NCBI GenBank assembly: GCA_963691705.1
Contig: OY829539.1
Location: 21,560,407 to 21,624,406, forward strand
Length of the DNA stretch: 64,000 nt
Origin: Viola odorata
Lineage: Eukaryota > Streptophyta > Magnoliopsida > Malpighiales > Violaceae
Direction: 5' to 3'
In this document: positions 10,667 through 22,952 of the stretch, piece by piece
How positions within the stretch are numbered: position 1 is the first letter of the stretch
Layout of the letters: every line of letters starts with the position of its first letter
Notes under the pieces: generated by a model
Databases searched by the model: none
Seen by the model: the letters and a program-made list of their open reading frames with translations, nothing else
What the model was told of the DNA's origin: nothing
Made by a program: the position numbers and the translations under genes

Positions 10667-11217
10667 TGTTAGAATCGGAGGAGATTACTGTTGTTCTAAA
10701 CCTTATGAACAACAATCCAGGACCGTAAGCAATTCAGATTTGCATGAATTAAACGGAATGCGGAAGCATACCTGATGATGATGTCATGTTCTTGACAAGA
10801 GCCGAGAACGAAGGTCTTCTGGTGAATCGTTACCTTGGGCCGGATGGGGAACCGCTCGTTCTTTTGTTTTCAACGTTCTGTATGTTTTTCTTAACGTAAC
10901 GTTGTAACAAAAGAACTGTAACTTAAATAGGCAACTTCCACCAGGGACTATATCCCAAATATTTAATTTACGTTAATTACTAATTGACCCATCGACAATT
11001 AGTAATTAACCCGGGATTCTGCACAATTACAGATTGTGCCCCCACACTGTCTTAATTAGATAATTGGACCCCTTAACTTTATTAGATCTTTAAATTGGTC
11101 CAATAAACCTTATATTAACATTATACTATATGATTAAATACACTCAACATATGCGTCCATATGTTATGTATATATTATGGTACTAAACGCACTAGTCCCG
11201 TTGTCCAAAATCCAACA
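10667..11217 (-). repeat. 3' LTR of Copia element 1
   Basis: The - strand starts TGTTGGATTTTGGACAACGG at 11217 and ends CCGATTCTAACA at 10667, with TG/CA ends and a length of 551 bp. The preceding - strand sequence GTCCAAGTGGGAGAT (11218-11232) is the polypurine tract. The neighbouring bases TAAAA (10662-10666) would be the target duplication, but its partner is missing. Confidence 0.75.
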
Positions 11218-11621
11218 ATCTCCCACTTGGACAACTCAACGAAGTGCGATCCTTATAGTACCAACCTTTAGTCATATAGGTATATGTTAACTTCCCAAAT
11301 GCTAGCATGAAACCTGTCTAATTCAATCCGGTCCATTAATTTTATCAATGCAAGAACCAAAAAAGCAGTCGTCGCAGTTTAAGCGACTAAACTCATGATG
11401 ATTACGAGCACTAACTAATTAATGACATGGATCCAGTGTGCATGTGTGGAAATTACATGTGAAATGATCTATACATGTTTCTTTCCAACTGATCCTCTTT
11501 ACTTTATGAGATCAAAATCCAGAGCATATATTGAATAAAATCAATATCCATAAATTTTGAAATAACATAATACACAGTCATCACATATATGAGTCATAAA
11601 ATGTACAAACCAAAACTCCCA

Positions 11622-12906
11622 CTAAACTAGGGCATTTAAACTAAGGACACCCATGCTAGATACATGGCCATGGAACGCAAACGGTATCAATGCCTTTGTT
11701 AGTGGATCCGCAATCATTGCGTGTGTACCCAACAACTCAATGCTAACTTGACCGCTCTGAACTCTTTCCTTTACGGCAAGGAACTTAATGTCAATGTGCT
11801 TAGACCTTGACGAACTCCGATACTGTTGGAGTACAGCACTGCAGCCAGTTGTCACAAAAGATCCTCAAAGGTCTTTGAATGCCAGTGACAACTCGCAGTC
11901 CCTTAACCATATTCTGCAGCCATATAGCATGACTGGATGCCTCGTAGCAAGCTACGAATTCTGCCTCCATAGTGGAAGAAGTGATGAGTGACTGTTTGGC
12001 ACTCTTCCAAGAAATCGCTCCTTCAGCCAATAGAAAGACATATCCTGAAGTCGATCTCCGACTATCCTGGCATCCAGCAAAAATAGAATCAGAATACCTA
12101 ATGATCTCAAGCTGATCTGATTTCCTATATGTGAACATGTAGTCTTTCGTGTTCATTAGATACCGAAAGACTCTTTGGGCTGCAACCCAATGGTCCCTTC
12201 CGGGATTGCTCTGGTATCTCTCCAGCATACCAACTATAAACGTAAGGTCCGGACGGGTGCAAACTTGTGCATACATGATGCTACCCACAGCCGAAGCATA
12301 TGGAACACCCTCCATGAACGTACGGTCCAAATATGTCTTAGGACACTAGTTAAGGCTGAATTTCTCACCTTTGGAGATAGAAGTATCATGTGGTCTACAA
12401 TTTTGCATGCTAAACCTCTTGAGAACTTTATCGATGTAACCCTTTTGTGACAACCCGAGAATACCCCGTGAACGATCACGATGGATCTGTATTCCCAGCA
12501 CAAAAGATGCTTTACCAAGGTCTTTCATCTCAAAGTTATCTGAGAGAGAAGTCTTAGTATCATGAAGAAGCTTTACATCATTCGTAGCAAGCAAAATGTC
12601 ATCCACATATAGCAATAGAAGCACAAACCTACTCCCACTGAACTTGTGGTATAGACAGTCCTCTACTACGTTTACCTCAAAACCGTATGAAGTAATAACG
12701 CGATGGAACTTTAAGTACCATTGACGAGAAGCTTGCTTGAGCCCATAGATAGATTTCTTTAATCTACAAACCAATTGACTATCCTCGTTAGAGGATAAAC
12801 CCTCTGGTCGCTTCATGTAGATTTCTTCCTCAAGAACCCCATTGAGAAAAGCAGTCTTTACATCCATCTGATGTAGCTCAAGATCAAAATACGCCACCAA
12901 GGCCAT
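11622..12906 (-). pseudogene. Reverse transcriptase and RNase H of Copia element 1
   Basis: The range 12906-12346 (- strand) shows MDVKTAFLNGVLEEEIYM, KSIYGLKQASRQWY and the catalytic box YVDDILLATND. After a break at about 12340, 12330-11800 gives RNase H with VGSIMYAQVCTRPDLTF, DSRRSTSGYVFL and STMEAEFVACYEA. The range 11855-11622 adds KHIDIKFLAVKERVQSG and MIADPLTKAL, the usual Copia C-terminus. Frames change at about 12340 and 11830. The gene is clearly decayed, but every expected block is present. Confidence 0.85.
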
Positions 12907-13050
12907 AATAGTCCTAAAAGAGTCCTTCGATGAAACTGGAGAGAAGGTCTCTTTATAGTCTATTCCTTCCTTTTAGGTGAATCCTTTTGCATCAAGACGT
13001 GTTTTGTACCTCTCAATATTGCCTTGTGAATCCCGTTTGGTTTTGAAAAC

Positions 13051-13809
13051 CTATTTACAACCTATCGGTTTCACATTCTTAGGCAATGGTATGAGCTCCC
13101 AAATGTCATTGTCCTTCATGGATTGAAATTCATCCGTTGTGGCCCATATCCACTCTTGCGCATCAGAACAACTAATGGCCTCGGTGAAGGTGAGCGGGTC
13201 ATCCTCCAAAGAGTCAATAGTCTCCTCATGTTCTTGTAGAAATAAGATATAATCATCCGGAATCGCATTTCTTCTCACTCTAGTGGACCTCCTAAGTGGC
13301 ATATCTACCTGGTTCTCAACCACTTGAGGGTGTTGAGCTTGACCCAGTTGTGGATCTTCATGGACTTCCTGATGATCCATAGGTATAACCTGTGGATCTT
13401 GTCTTGCAGGAAGATTAATAGTGTCGTTTCTTGCCTACTGAGGGACGAAGACAAGAATATGAACGATGAGCTTATCCTGACCCTCAGGAACTGAATGAAG
13501 AGGTATAACTGAATCCTCCTCAAAAATGACATTCGACCGCCTATCTTCCCCCCCAAACTTAACATCCTCAAAAAACCGGGCATTTCCTGTCTCAAAAAAA
13601 TGTTCGGGTAGTAGGGTTGTAAAACTTATACCCCCGTGACCTCTCTGGATATCCAACAAAATAATAACTAACAGTCCTTAAGTCCAATTTTCTTTCATCG
13701 GACCTATAAGGCCTTGCCTCTGCTTGACATCCCCAAACCTTTAAGTGTTTTAAGACATGCTTTATGCCAGTCCATAACTCATATGGGGTTTTGTTAGTCG
13801 CTTTAGTTG
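13051..13809 (-). pseudogene. Integrase C-terminus and IN-RT linker of Copia element 1
   Basis: On the - strand, the reading frame from 13809 reads NKTPYELWTGIKHVLKHLKV and SYYFVGYPERSRGYKFYNP, the GKGY-like end of Copia integrase. The ranges 13659-13435 and 13380-13051 continue the linker, with RRSTRVRRNAIPDDYI and DEFQSMKDNDIWELIPLPK, just before RT. The frame shifts at least twice. Upstream integrase and gag are absent because of the Athila insertion at 13810. Confidence 0.8.
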
Positions 13810-15219
13810 TGATATGATGCATTTTGTACTAATTTCTCATTCCTTTCCTAGCCCTTTTTGGGCATGTTGCTACTGATCTCCTTCTGTTTTCCTACTATTT
13901 TATAGATCAGAGCTTATGGAAAGGAAATATCAAAAAGATGCATTTTCATGGATTCTGGACGGACGTGAGCAGCGAGGCCTAACAGCAGTTGGCAGGCAGC
14001 GGCTTGCCCCTGCATTTATGTGCAGACAGCGACAGCTGGCCAAGAACGAACAAGGAAACTTCTTTTTAAAGAAGGAAATCCGCTAATTCTCTCCAATTAA
14101 TCCAGATCTCTCCCGTTTTGGCAAGAAAATATTCCAAGATCAACACCAATTAAATTAGGATTTTCCCTTTTAATTAATTTCCATTTTAGGATTTTCCCTT
14201 TTTTGTAATTTTCTTTTATAAACCCTTTTACCTTTAGGGTTTGAGAAAAATCATTCATCTCCCACTTTTGGAGTTGGCAGCCACGACCAGAACTCTCTGC
14301 TTTCCATTCAATAAACTGGAGCTTTGCTCCGGCCGGCAATAATAAAGAGTTTTCTCATTCCCTTCTTCTTCTTTGATGCAATTTATTTATTTTATTTATT
14401 TTAATTTTATTATGAGTAGCTAAACTCATTTGTTCTTGGTAGGATCATCAAAGGTTGCTTAGGAAAGCCGTGAGGTTGAATTGAAATTATTATATTACTG
14501 GTTGATATTTATTTACTTAACAATTTCTTGTCAAATCTGCAAGGGTTGTTTGCAAGTCTGGCCAACGAGCTGCTAGGCCTAGACGATTAAAGTCACCACT
14601 GTGGTTATAACTAACGCGAATCTATAGGGTAAAGTAGACAACCAATCAGAGTCATCAGGTCGCTGGTCCCATCTGATTGGGTTAAGTAAGTAATCAAGGT
14701 AGAGCCTCGAACGTACTGAGTGTCTTGCCCTGGACGCGTCTTCCTTCATCTTCATGGGCCTTTGAGTATTGCCTCCATAAACGTACCTTGGGGGACAGCA
14801 AAGCGTCAAGACTACTCCATAAATGTACCTTGGAGTAGTTTCTCATACGAAAGGAATCAGAGGACCTAAACGTACCTGGTCCCTATAGCGCGCCTATCAG
14901 CGAGGGCTAGAAGATCATTGCACCGATAACCGGCTGACCTTGAAAGTAACCCGAGATAGATTCCTACTGGGAACTCCCTTCTCTATTGATTTATTGTCCA
15001 TTTTATTTGTTTATTATTGCTTTCTTAGATATTAATCAACCAACTCTTGAAACCCCCCCGTTACTTGTTACTGTTCTGATATGTTTGCCCTTGCCGCACA
15101 ACACAAGATAGTGTCTACCTTAGTCTCTGTGGATCGACCTTGTATCACTATACACAATTTATTTGTGCACTAGTCTGCAGGTTTTATTATTAATTTTGAG
15201 GTGTCTCGACAGCACGTCA
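13810..15219 (+). repeat. 5' LTR of Athila-A
   Basis: It starts TGATATGATGCATTTTGTAC and ends '...agcacgtca', followed by aattttggcgcc; length 1410 bp. Start and end resemble those of Athila-C (TGATAGCATG ... gagtca). A TATA-like TATAAA lies at about 14217-14222, then 'accctttt'. The downstream part shares layout with Athila-C U5, ending in a segment like 'ctctgtggatcgacc'. Confidence 0.7.
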
Positions 15220-15224
15220 AATTT

Positions 15225-15241
15225 TGGCGCCGTTGCCGAGG
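15225..15241 (+). promoter_or_regulatory. Primer binding site of Athila-A
   Basis: TGGCGCCGTTGCCGAGG lies five bases after the LTR and matches the PBS of Athila-C except near its 3' end. It is the usual primer-tRNA site of Athila elements. Confidence 0.8.
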
Positions 15242-15338
15242 ACTAACGGTACTGGTTTCTTTCTTTTGTTTGTGTGACAGGACATCCAGACCTAGACGCT
15301 GAAAATATCACCCCCCCCCCCGAATTCCCCAACATGGC

Positions 15339-17688
15339 CAATGCCGAAGACATTTTGCTTGCTATGGAAAAATAAATCGCCAACATGACTCGTATGATCC
15401 AGATCCATGCCGGAAGACAGGCTGTCTAGGCTAAGACACACAGATTTCGCAAGTTTACCAACTACCCGATTAACGCATACCTATATACCCCTAATGAATT
15501 CCAAGTTAATACGGTTGGTAATTATAACGGCCCCATGGCAGGTTGATCCTTATACCAATAATTATGACCAAGGACAACATCATGTACGATCCGCAACCGC
15601 AGTGCCCTAGACAGTCACCGCAGCAGCATCATTACCATGATTCATCTCAGCCGCCATACAATCTTCAACCTTTTCAACCATGGCCAGATCATCTCCATAA
15701 CCAGCAGTACCAACAACAAGCTGCACAAGAACCATCACCTCCTGCGGCAACAAACACCGAGGTAACAAATCTTACTAATGTTATCCTTGAAATGCAAAAA
15801 CAACTAGGTTCTATGGCTGCAGAGGTGAAGGAGATACAGAACCAAAGATGCCAGCCACCTCAGCCAGAACTCAACCCTCTACATGCTGTTTATGCCATGA
15901 CGCTTCGAAGCGGTACTGAAATACCATCCCGTGAGCTGCCTGCCCAAGACATTGAACTACCTGAACTCACACCCAAACCAAAGGAGGCAAAGGCAGAAGT
16001 GGAGAAAGAAAAACGTGTCTACATTGCTAGAAGACACGGTTCTCCATGAAAAGTCGATGAAAATTCTGAAATTTCAGAAGAATTCATCACCAAGGTACTT
16101 GAGCCACCATTCCCACAAAGGTTAGTCAAAACAAAACGGGACAAAGAGGATAAAGAAATTTTTGAATTATTTAACAAAGTGCAGGTCAATATTCCTCTTC
16201 TACAAGCCATTAAAAATGTCCCCCGATATGCTAAATTCTTAAAATCTTTGTGCACTAATAAACGTAAATTGGCATGTGTGAATAAGATTAGTGTGGATGC
16301 TAACGTTTCAGCCATCATTCAAAGGAAACTTCCACCAAAGTGTAAGGACCAAGGGATGTTTACCATCCCTTATAAATTTGGAAACATTGACGTTGGCAAA
16401 GCTATGTGTGATCTTGGTGCAGGTATCAACGTAATGCCCTTGATGATATATAACAACCTAGGCTTATGCCCACTTAAACCAACCCAAGTTGTCATTCAGC
16501 TGGCCGACCACTCTGTTATATATCCCGAAGGCATTATCGAAGATATTCTGGTGTAGGTTGGCAAATTCCTATACCCAGCCGACTTTTATGTGATTAGCAT
16601 GGAGGACGAGAAATCCACAAAACTGACAGATATGCTCTTAGGCAGGTCGTTCCTTTGGACTACTAAGCGAAATTAGATGTGCACAACGCCTCCATCACCC
16701 TCGAATTCGACGGAGAAACCATAAAATTTAGCATGCTTGATTCTATTCGCTACCCCTCTGAATTTTCCAGCGTAACTTTACTGATATTGTTGACCCTGTT
16801 GTTACTAATGTTTCTGCACTTGTTATTGATGACTCTCTACAGCTTGCCCTAGACAGGAGCATTCCTCCTATAGCACTGGACCCCTTGGCCTTGACGCTTG
16901 TAACTCCACCCGAGTTGTAAGAAGTTGTTGTTGCTTTGGAAGAGAACTCTCTTATCCCTTATACTCCTATCATTTCTTCTCTTCCAACTGATCATGCTAA
17001 ACTTCTGCCTTCTATTGTGCAGGCACCTAAGTTGGAGTTGAACAGCTTGCCCTCGCACCTCAAGTACGCCTACCTTGGCGAGGATGACACGCTCCCTGTC
17101 ATCATCTCTAGAAAGCTCGATCTTGCTGCAGAACACGAACTGGTGTCCACACTCAAAGGATACCGCGAGGCCCTTAGATGGACGACAATCGACATCAAGG
17201 AGCTTGCCTTAGCCCTTTGCACTCCTCAACTAGCTCCGACAACCTCTGTACCCACTTCTGTTGCCCCCAACACCATGGCAGTGAATTCAGTCGTCACTAC
17301 AACCAATCCCGATGACACAATGGTTCCTGCCCTCACTACTGCCGCCACTACCACGACCAGCAAGGGCATGACGCCCAATGCTCACCCAACCCCGCGGACT
17401 GCCAATAATATTTCCAAGACAGTAGCTCATCACGATAAGTTGTTCTCTCCTAAGACCTTTGATACTGGACAGAAAGTTTTACTTTACAATTCTCATCTTA
17501 GGCTCTTTTCTAGGAAATCGCACTCTCGGTGGACCGACCCTTACCTTGTCACGCAAGTGTATGACCCTAGTGTAGTTGCAATTCAGAGTATGGACACGGG
17601 CCATATTTTTCAAGTGCATGACCACAGATTGGAGCTGTTCCACGAGGGTTTCCATCCCCTCATGGCGGAGCCCCCGGATCTAGAGTGA
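15339..17688 (+). pseudogene. Shortened gag-protease fused to the integrase C-terminus in Athila-A
   Basis: Around 15339 a start MANAEDILLAMEK meets a stop. The range 15543-16049 holds a Gln/Pro-rich gag tail with YAMTLRSGTEIPS, matching VCIVTLRSGT in Athila-B. The range 16179-16556 holds protease ([20 protein letters not shown]). The range 16936-17688 begins with the linker (LKYAYLGEDDTLPVIIS), reaches LALALCTPQL, and then switches in frame to about 65 Thr/Pro/Ala-rich residues. It then enters the integrase tail ([37 protein letters not shown]). The RT-RH-IN core is therefore deleted. Stops occur near 15373, 16047 and 16554. Confidence 0.75.
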
Positions 17689-19404
17689 CTTAGGCAGCCT
17701 ACGTCTTACCCTAGATGATAACTAAGGCGCTTCGTGGGAGGCAACCCACGTTTCTTTCCCTTCTTTTCCCTTTTATTTTTCTACTTTTTGAACTATTTTT
17801 CGTTTGTGTGTGAGTCTCATTCTCACATCGAGGACGATGTGCTGCCTCAGTGTGGGGGTGGGACACTTATGTGTTTTTGTGTGTTTTTCATTTTCGCTTG
17901 ATTGTATGTTTTCTTTTTTCTGCATGACTTCTTGCCCTTGCACTTGCATACTTACATGACTTTTGATTGGAGTTTTTGAAAACATTTTTGCCTTGCCAAA
18001 ATAACACTGCCCCTATTTTTTTTGAAAACCTCTTGATTTGAATGAATGGTTTAGGCACTTTGTACAGGAAGCACTCACTCACTGCACATATTCACTCGCA
18101 TGACCACACTATCTGTTAGCTCCTATATCCATGTCTTGCCCTAGTCGCTTGCAGTCATTTGTTTACCCATGTGAGCTCTTTGAACTTTCATGCCATGATT
18201 TTTTCTGAGTGAATGCGTGACTTTGTACTGGCTGGATTTGCATGAGACCCCTAGGTATAGGCACCATTAGACGTGGGAAATGATTAAAAACTTTGCATTC
18301 TTCTTTGTTATCTTTTTTCTTTTTTTTATCTTGCCCCTGCCACTAATCTCACCATATTTTCATCACCCTTCTAACCATTCGCGCCTTTCCTTTCTATTCT
18401 TTGTAGGTGAGAGATGTCCTCTGGCAGTGAGCAAGGTGGGGCAAAGAGAAACAACATCTTTAGTGTGGGGGTATCGAGCCGTAAGACCGGGACACTTAAG
18501 ATAGACGTACGGTATTGAGCTGCAAGCCCTAGATGCTGAAAGACAAAGCAGACGCTGATAACAGAAACACAACGTCAAACCGCTAGACCAAGATGCTGAA
18601 AGCAGTAGTATGGCAAGCAACTGCGGAACAAAAAGAAACAAAATCTCAGTGTAATGAACAGCCAGACCAAGACGACCAAGTCATTCAATGAGCGATATGG
18701 AAATAAAGAGCTAGACCGAGACACTGAAAGCAACCATACGCTAAAGCCAAGTCATTCGATGAAAAATAGTTGCTACTCCAGTCAGACGGATGAAAAACAG
18801 TATGTACGCGCTCCCTTTTGCTCATACAATTCAAAAAAAATTCAAAAAATCAAAATCAAAAAAATCAAAAAAAATTAAAAATAAATTCGAGCAAAAGAGG
18901 AGCACAAATCACAGGCTGAGCGAAGCATGAGGAGAAATAGACGACTGACCACACGAACCAAATGAAGAAGAATACCCCCCAATCATCTATCACTCTTTGC
19001 CTTGCCCTCGCTGCTGCCAATAGGAGGCTCTCTCACCACCTTGCTTTTTCCAGCTAAGAAACTCTCTATCCTTCTCTCTCCCTCTCTTTGAACCTTCTCC
19101 CCTTCTTCCATATTTTCTTGCTCTACCCTTTGCAAAGTTTTTATGATTGTATGATTGCCCACGCATGTGTTCTCTATACTCGGGTCGCTATTGCAAATCT
19201 GGTTTTGTGCATTGTCATTCGCATTGTTGTGTAAACACCTTGCCATGATCCTTTCTGAGTTTGAGTGCAAACACTATTTTCTGTGTGAGGATTGCTTGCG
19301 ACTAGCTTGACATGGGAAAGTTTCTCCCTTGGTTTTGTTATTCCTTGGGTTTAATGTGGATGTTATCTAGGTAGGAGGTTGTGCCGAATTTTGTGCTTGT
19401 GTTT
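17689..19404 (+). other. 3' UTR of Athila-A
   Basis: No gene is seen. It contains a stem-loop at 17824-17841 (CACATC/GATGTG with loop GAGGAC) followed by 'cagtgtggggg', and an A-rich stretch at 18830-18885. It also has landmark segments shared with Athila-C: 'acccctaggtataggcaccattagac', 'gattgcccacgcatg' and 'gtgaggattgcttg'. The shared order shows it is a true relative of Athila-B and -C, despite lacking ORF2. Confidence 0.65.
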
Positions 19405-19450
19405 ATTATGACTCTCTTCATTGTAACCATCTTCAGCTTGGTTTCGTACC

Positions 19451-19522
19451 AATATGTGAGTGTCATCATACTCATCATCATATTCCAATATGTGAGTGGC
19501 ATCATACTCATCATTATATTTC
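19451..19522. repeat. Two tandem copies of a 36-bp unit
   Basis: The block starting aatatgtgagtgtcatcata at 19451 is repeated at 19487 with minor changes. It lies between Athila-A and the Copia 2 remnant. Origin unknown. Confidence 0.6.
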
Positions 19523-19629
19523 AATCATATTTTCATGTGAAGAACTTCCAATTGATATTGCTCCCCTTGAAGTTCTACAACTTTGGTTTGCTTCTTTCAA
19601 TTAAGTTGTTGGACCTTTCTTGAACCTTG

Positions 19630-20276
19630 TCTTGAGGATTGCGACTGATAACAGTGGAAGCTTCACCTTTCTCGGGTTCTCCATTCATCGTTATTTTTTC
19701 AAGCATCCTTACGAAGGATCAAGGAGAAAGGTGGATCATTAGGAACTGGATCCTTTCTTAGGATATCGTCACGCACCTATTCGAATCCACCATCCAAACT
19801 ATTTTTCGACCAACCTCACGACTGATCAAGTTAGTTTTAAAGGTGGGTCATCAGGAACTTGATCCTTTCTTAGGATATTGCCACGCACCTGTTCGAATCC
19901 ACCATCCAAACTATTTTTCGTATCCATCATCCTTTTCAGTAGGTAACAGAGAATTACCACAGATGAAGGAAAATTTCTCCTTTTCAGCAATTAACATTTT
20001 GACCATCTGGGACCAAACATCGTAGTTTGTTTCATCAAGGATGATCCCGGGACTGTCTGTTGTAAAATAGTCAGAGTAGATTTTGCACCAGAGCTTTCAG
20101 ATTCAGATTTGCTCATGATGATTTCAATTGATCGGCTCCGCTTTTGTTTGTGTTCTACTCATGGTAGAACAATGCATAGATGAGGTTGGTGTTGACTGTC
20201 ACCACTCCCCCTCAAAACCAACATCTTCGTGAGTTTGCTGCCACAGGCCCCTTAAGATCAAGAGGCTCCGCTACCA
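19630..20276 (-). pseudogene. Gag N-terminal remnant of Copia element 2
   Basis: Reading the - strand from the primer site at 20276-20264 (TGGTAGCGGAGCC), an ATG at 20116 opens MSKSESESSGAKSTLTILQQ. After a frame change this continues as ILDETNYDVWSQMVKMLIAE, then FSFICGNSLLPTEKDDGY. That is the typical start of Copia gag (L-D-x-x-N-Y-x-x-W). A 112-bp tandem duplication (copies starting near 19729 and 19841) follows, and the sequence then fades. The rest of the element is missing. Confidence 0.6.
19729..19922. repeat. Two-copy 112-bp tandem duplication
   Basis: The segment from 'aggtggatcattaggaactg' through 'ccatccaaactatttttcg' occurs at 19729-19808 and again at 19841-19920 with about ten differences. 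It lies in the Copia 2 remnant, just beyond the recognisable gag. Confidence 0.6.
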
Positions 20277-20525
20277 TGTAGAAAATAATAATGATGTTTG
20301 TGATACCAAGTAGAAACTCGATATTTAATAAATAGTAAAATGGATTTATAAATAGTAAAATTCAGATATGAATAGTAGAATGCAGAAATAGAAAGTTGGG
20401 GTCTGAGAGTCGGATACAGAGACTACATTGTTGATGCTTTACTTTTTACCTATATATTTCCATATTTTACAATAGAGGTATCAACACCTATTTATATAAG
20501 TTTTGCACCTATCTATTAATGAACA
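20277..20525 (-). repeat. 5' LTR of Copia element 2
   Basis: The - strand starts TGTTCATTAATAG near 20525 and ends ATTTTCTACA at 20277, directly followed by TGGTAGCGGAGCCTC, a primer site shared with element E. A TATA box (CTTATATAAA, - strand, 20491-20500) supports promoter function. It is about 249 bp, short but usual for some Copia families. It differs from the Copia 1 LTR, so it is a separate insertion. Confidence 0.55.
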
Positions 20526-21486
20526 GTTGGGTTGCGTTGGGGCGCAAGCCCACGCTGGATCAAAAGAGGAAGCTGGGCCTGCTCAGACCCAGCGCGTAGA
20601 AAGGAAAGCTGGGCCTCTGACCCAGCGCTGGGAAAAGAGAGTGGGCTCCTTCAGCCCACTAGCCCATCAGCTGGGCTGGGCTGGTCTTGGCCCTGCTGGT
20701 GGGTCCACTCTCGGCCTAGTGAGCCGAGCCCAATTTTTAGGCCTATCGCATTTTTCCACAATCTTGTACTGTTTATTTATTTTCGCACTCGCACTATCTA
20801 TTTATTTTTCGCGTACTTGTACTGTTTATTTATTTTCGCTCTCGTACTATTATTGTTCGTACGCTTGTATGCTTGTACTGATTATTTATTTTTCGTATGC
20901 TTGTATGCTTGTTTATCTTTGCCCGCTATGCATGCTTAGATAATTATTTTGTTCATCCAAATTAATTATTTTCGCTCACGTGTAGCAATTGGCAAATATT
21001 TAGTCGTTCAACGTTATCCTCTCTTCGTACCAAAATAAACTCAATGAAAAAGGGTATAATCGCCCGTACCCTTTATCAAGTAAACATTTCTTCCCTTTTA
21101 TTTATTCACGCTTTTCTGCATATCCGTTCGTATGCATAATTATTAAAATTGTTAGAATTTAATTAATCTATTGGGCATGATCACGTAAATTAGGACTTTT
21201 ATTTTTAAGCATAATTAAACGCCTCTCTCTCCGGTAACCTTTTAGGATGTGACTCGGGTGCCTAACACCTTCCCGAATCCATAAATCGACTCCGAACCAT
21301 TGTTCTCGGGTTCAGACCCATTTTGCCTTAGTTTTTATTTTTATGTCATGACTTTAGGTTCCCTAAACCTAGAAACAAATTAGGGTGGCGACTTCATTAC
21401 ATCATGTGAGATGAGTCCGATTTCATCTCACATCTTGTCTCAAACTCTCGTCGCATTAGGATAAAATCCAAAAAGGGAGTGCGACA
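20526..21486 (+). mobile_element. 3' LTR of the + strand Tat element, second part
   Basis: It opens with GC-rich 'agctgggcct', 'gacccagcgc' and 'agcccac' segments, then short repeats of 'ttatttattttcgc', and ends 'aaaagggagtgcgaca' at 21486. That ending is characteristic of Tat LTRs. With the first part the LTR is about 1.77 kb. The 440-bp region with long open frames (20503-20943) is LTR sequence, not a gene. The exact left junction is uncertain by a few bases. Confidence 0.7.
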
Positions 21487-22952
21487 CTTTCTTTTTCTTT
21501 TTCTTTTTTCTTTCTTTCATTTTTCATTTTTTTTCATACATAAAAATACTAAAAATACTAAAAAGTGGAAAAAATAAAGTTGGTCCGCATATTATTAAGA
21601 TGGAAATCACAGTAATCGTATGAAATTGAATTTGTTTTCCTAACCCTAAAGCTTGTTTGTCTTCTTCCTCCAACCCATTGTGCCGCCGCCCACTCTTCTT
21701 CTTCCTTATTACTTTTTTTTTCCTTTCTGAAATCCCAATTCCCTTTCTTATCATTCTTCTTCCCTTAATTGTGCAGTTAGATGGCAAATGTAGCTTAAGG
21801 AAAGGAAAATGGTATTTTTCGGTCATGGTGGACAAACACCGCCTCTTATTCAAAGCCCAATCCTGCGTTTGATTTACTACACCAATCGAGATCCATTTGA
21901 GATGGTGACGGTAGGATGGTGATGGTGATGGTGGTGGTGATGTGTGTAGATGGATGAGGACTGAGGGTTTGCCGAAATCCCCAGATTTGGTAAATAAACC
22001 CTAGTAGAGGATTTGGGAGATGTGAGGAGAAGAAGAAAGAGGCGTTGGGTTTGGAAATGAGAACTGACCAAAATTTTGGAGGTTTTTATACCAGGCTTAA
22101 ATGTCATTTTGTAAAATTGGGTGGATATTTTTGTCCAAAAGAAAAGATATACCTCCTTCCCGTGTCCTTCCTTAACCAACTTCCTGCTACTGCTGCCTTG
22201 AGCTCCAGCCCTAAACATGGCTAAAACATTGGTTTTCAGCACCAACTTGTCCAAAAAGTTGGTTTCAAATTTGGTAACCAAACACCATGACACATGGTTT
22301 GGTTTTGGAAACCACTTTTTTCCCAACCCAACCCAGAACCCTAAACACGTACAAAGCCTACCCACCAACCGGGGCCTACCTCCCCCCAACCTTTTTCCTT
22401 CCTTTTTTTAATCCAAAACACTCTAATTATTTTCCTTCTCCCAACCTACATAAACTCTAACTATTTTCCAGATCTTTCAGTTATATTTTAATTTATAAAA
22501 TTTTATAATGTTTAAATAATTAGACATTTACATATTTTTATATTATTCCAAATTTATTATTATGTTTTATGATTTTAGATACATTTTATTTATAGCTCAA
22601 AATTATTTAATATTAAATTATGAGCAGTTCTATCTATGTGTAAAGTGATCAATAATTTTTTTAATTTGTATATATTTATCTTAAATAATTAGTAATTATG
22701 AACTGAGAGGATACAAAATTCTTAATTAAAAACATTAGTCTTAACAATAGTATTTATTAGTTCAATATTTTTTTCTATATAATATAAAAAGGGGTTGAGT
22801 TTCAAGTTTAAATAAAAACGGTTGAATTTTAAGTTTAAATCTCCAATTTATACTTGATCCCTAATTTTATAAGAAGTTAGAGATGGGCTCCTTTATTTAA
22901 TTCTACAAAATAATTCGGTGGTGGACTAACTTGGATGAATCATTTTTTTTAA
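21487..22952. other. AT-rich region without a supported gene
   Basis: A pyrimidine tract (21487-21540), a GATGGT/GGTGAT microsatellite (about 21900-21950) and a self-complementary stretch around 22230-22340 (ACCAAAC-accatg/catgg-TTTGGT) are visible. The last may be a foldback repeat. The long frames on either strand come from low-complexity sequence. No known domain is seen. From 22470 to 22952 the DNA is AT-rich and featureless. Confidence 0.4.

Larger units (their letters stand above)
10667..13809 (-). mobile_element. Copia element 1, 3' half only
   Basis: On the - strand the order is integrase C-terminus, linker, RT, RNase H, polypurine tract and 3' LTR. This gag-pol order (IN before RT) defines Copia. 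The 3' LTR ends at 10667. The element is cut at 13809 by the start of an Athila LTR, in the middle of integrase. The 5' part is not found on the far side, so it was deleted or moved. Many stops and frameshifts show an old insertion. Confidence 0.8.
13810..19404 (+). mobile_element. Athila-A: degenerate, internally deleted Athila-lineage element
   Basis: It comprises a 5' LTR, an Athila-type primer binding site, a shortened gag, protease, then an abrupt jump to the integrase C-terminus, and a 3' UTR. RT, RNase H and the integrase core are missing, and so is an ORF2. The 3' LTR is not found; homology to the Athila-C 3' UTR fades near 19385-19405. It sits inside Copia element 1. Without RT it could have moved only with proteins supplied by other elements. 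Confidence 0.75.

Noticed and set aside
20503..20943. Protein-coding gene of 135-146 codons
   Set aside because: It lies across the end of a Copia LTR and inside a Tat LTR; two overlapping frames are open simply because of GC-rich and repeat composition.
21877..22389. 170-codon His-rich protein on the - strand
   Set aside because: The His run comes from a GAT/GGT microsatellite and no known domain is present.
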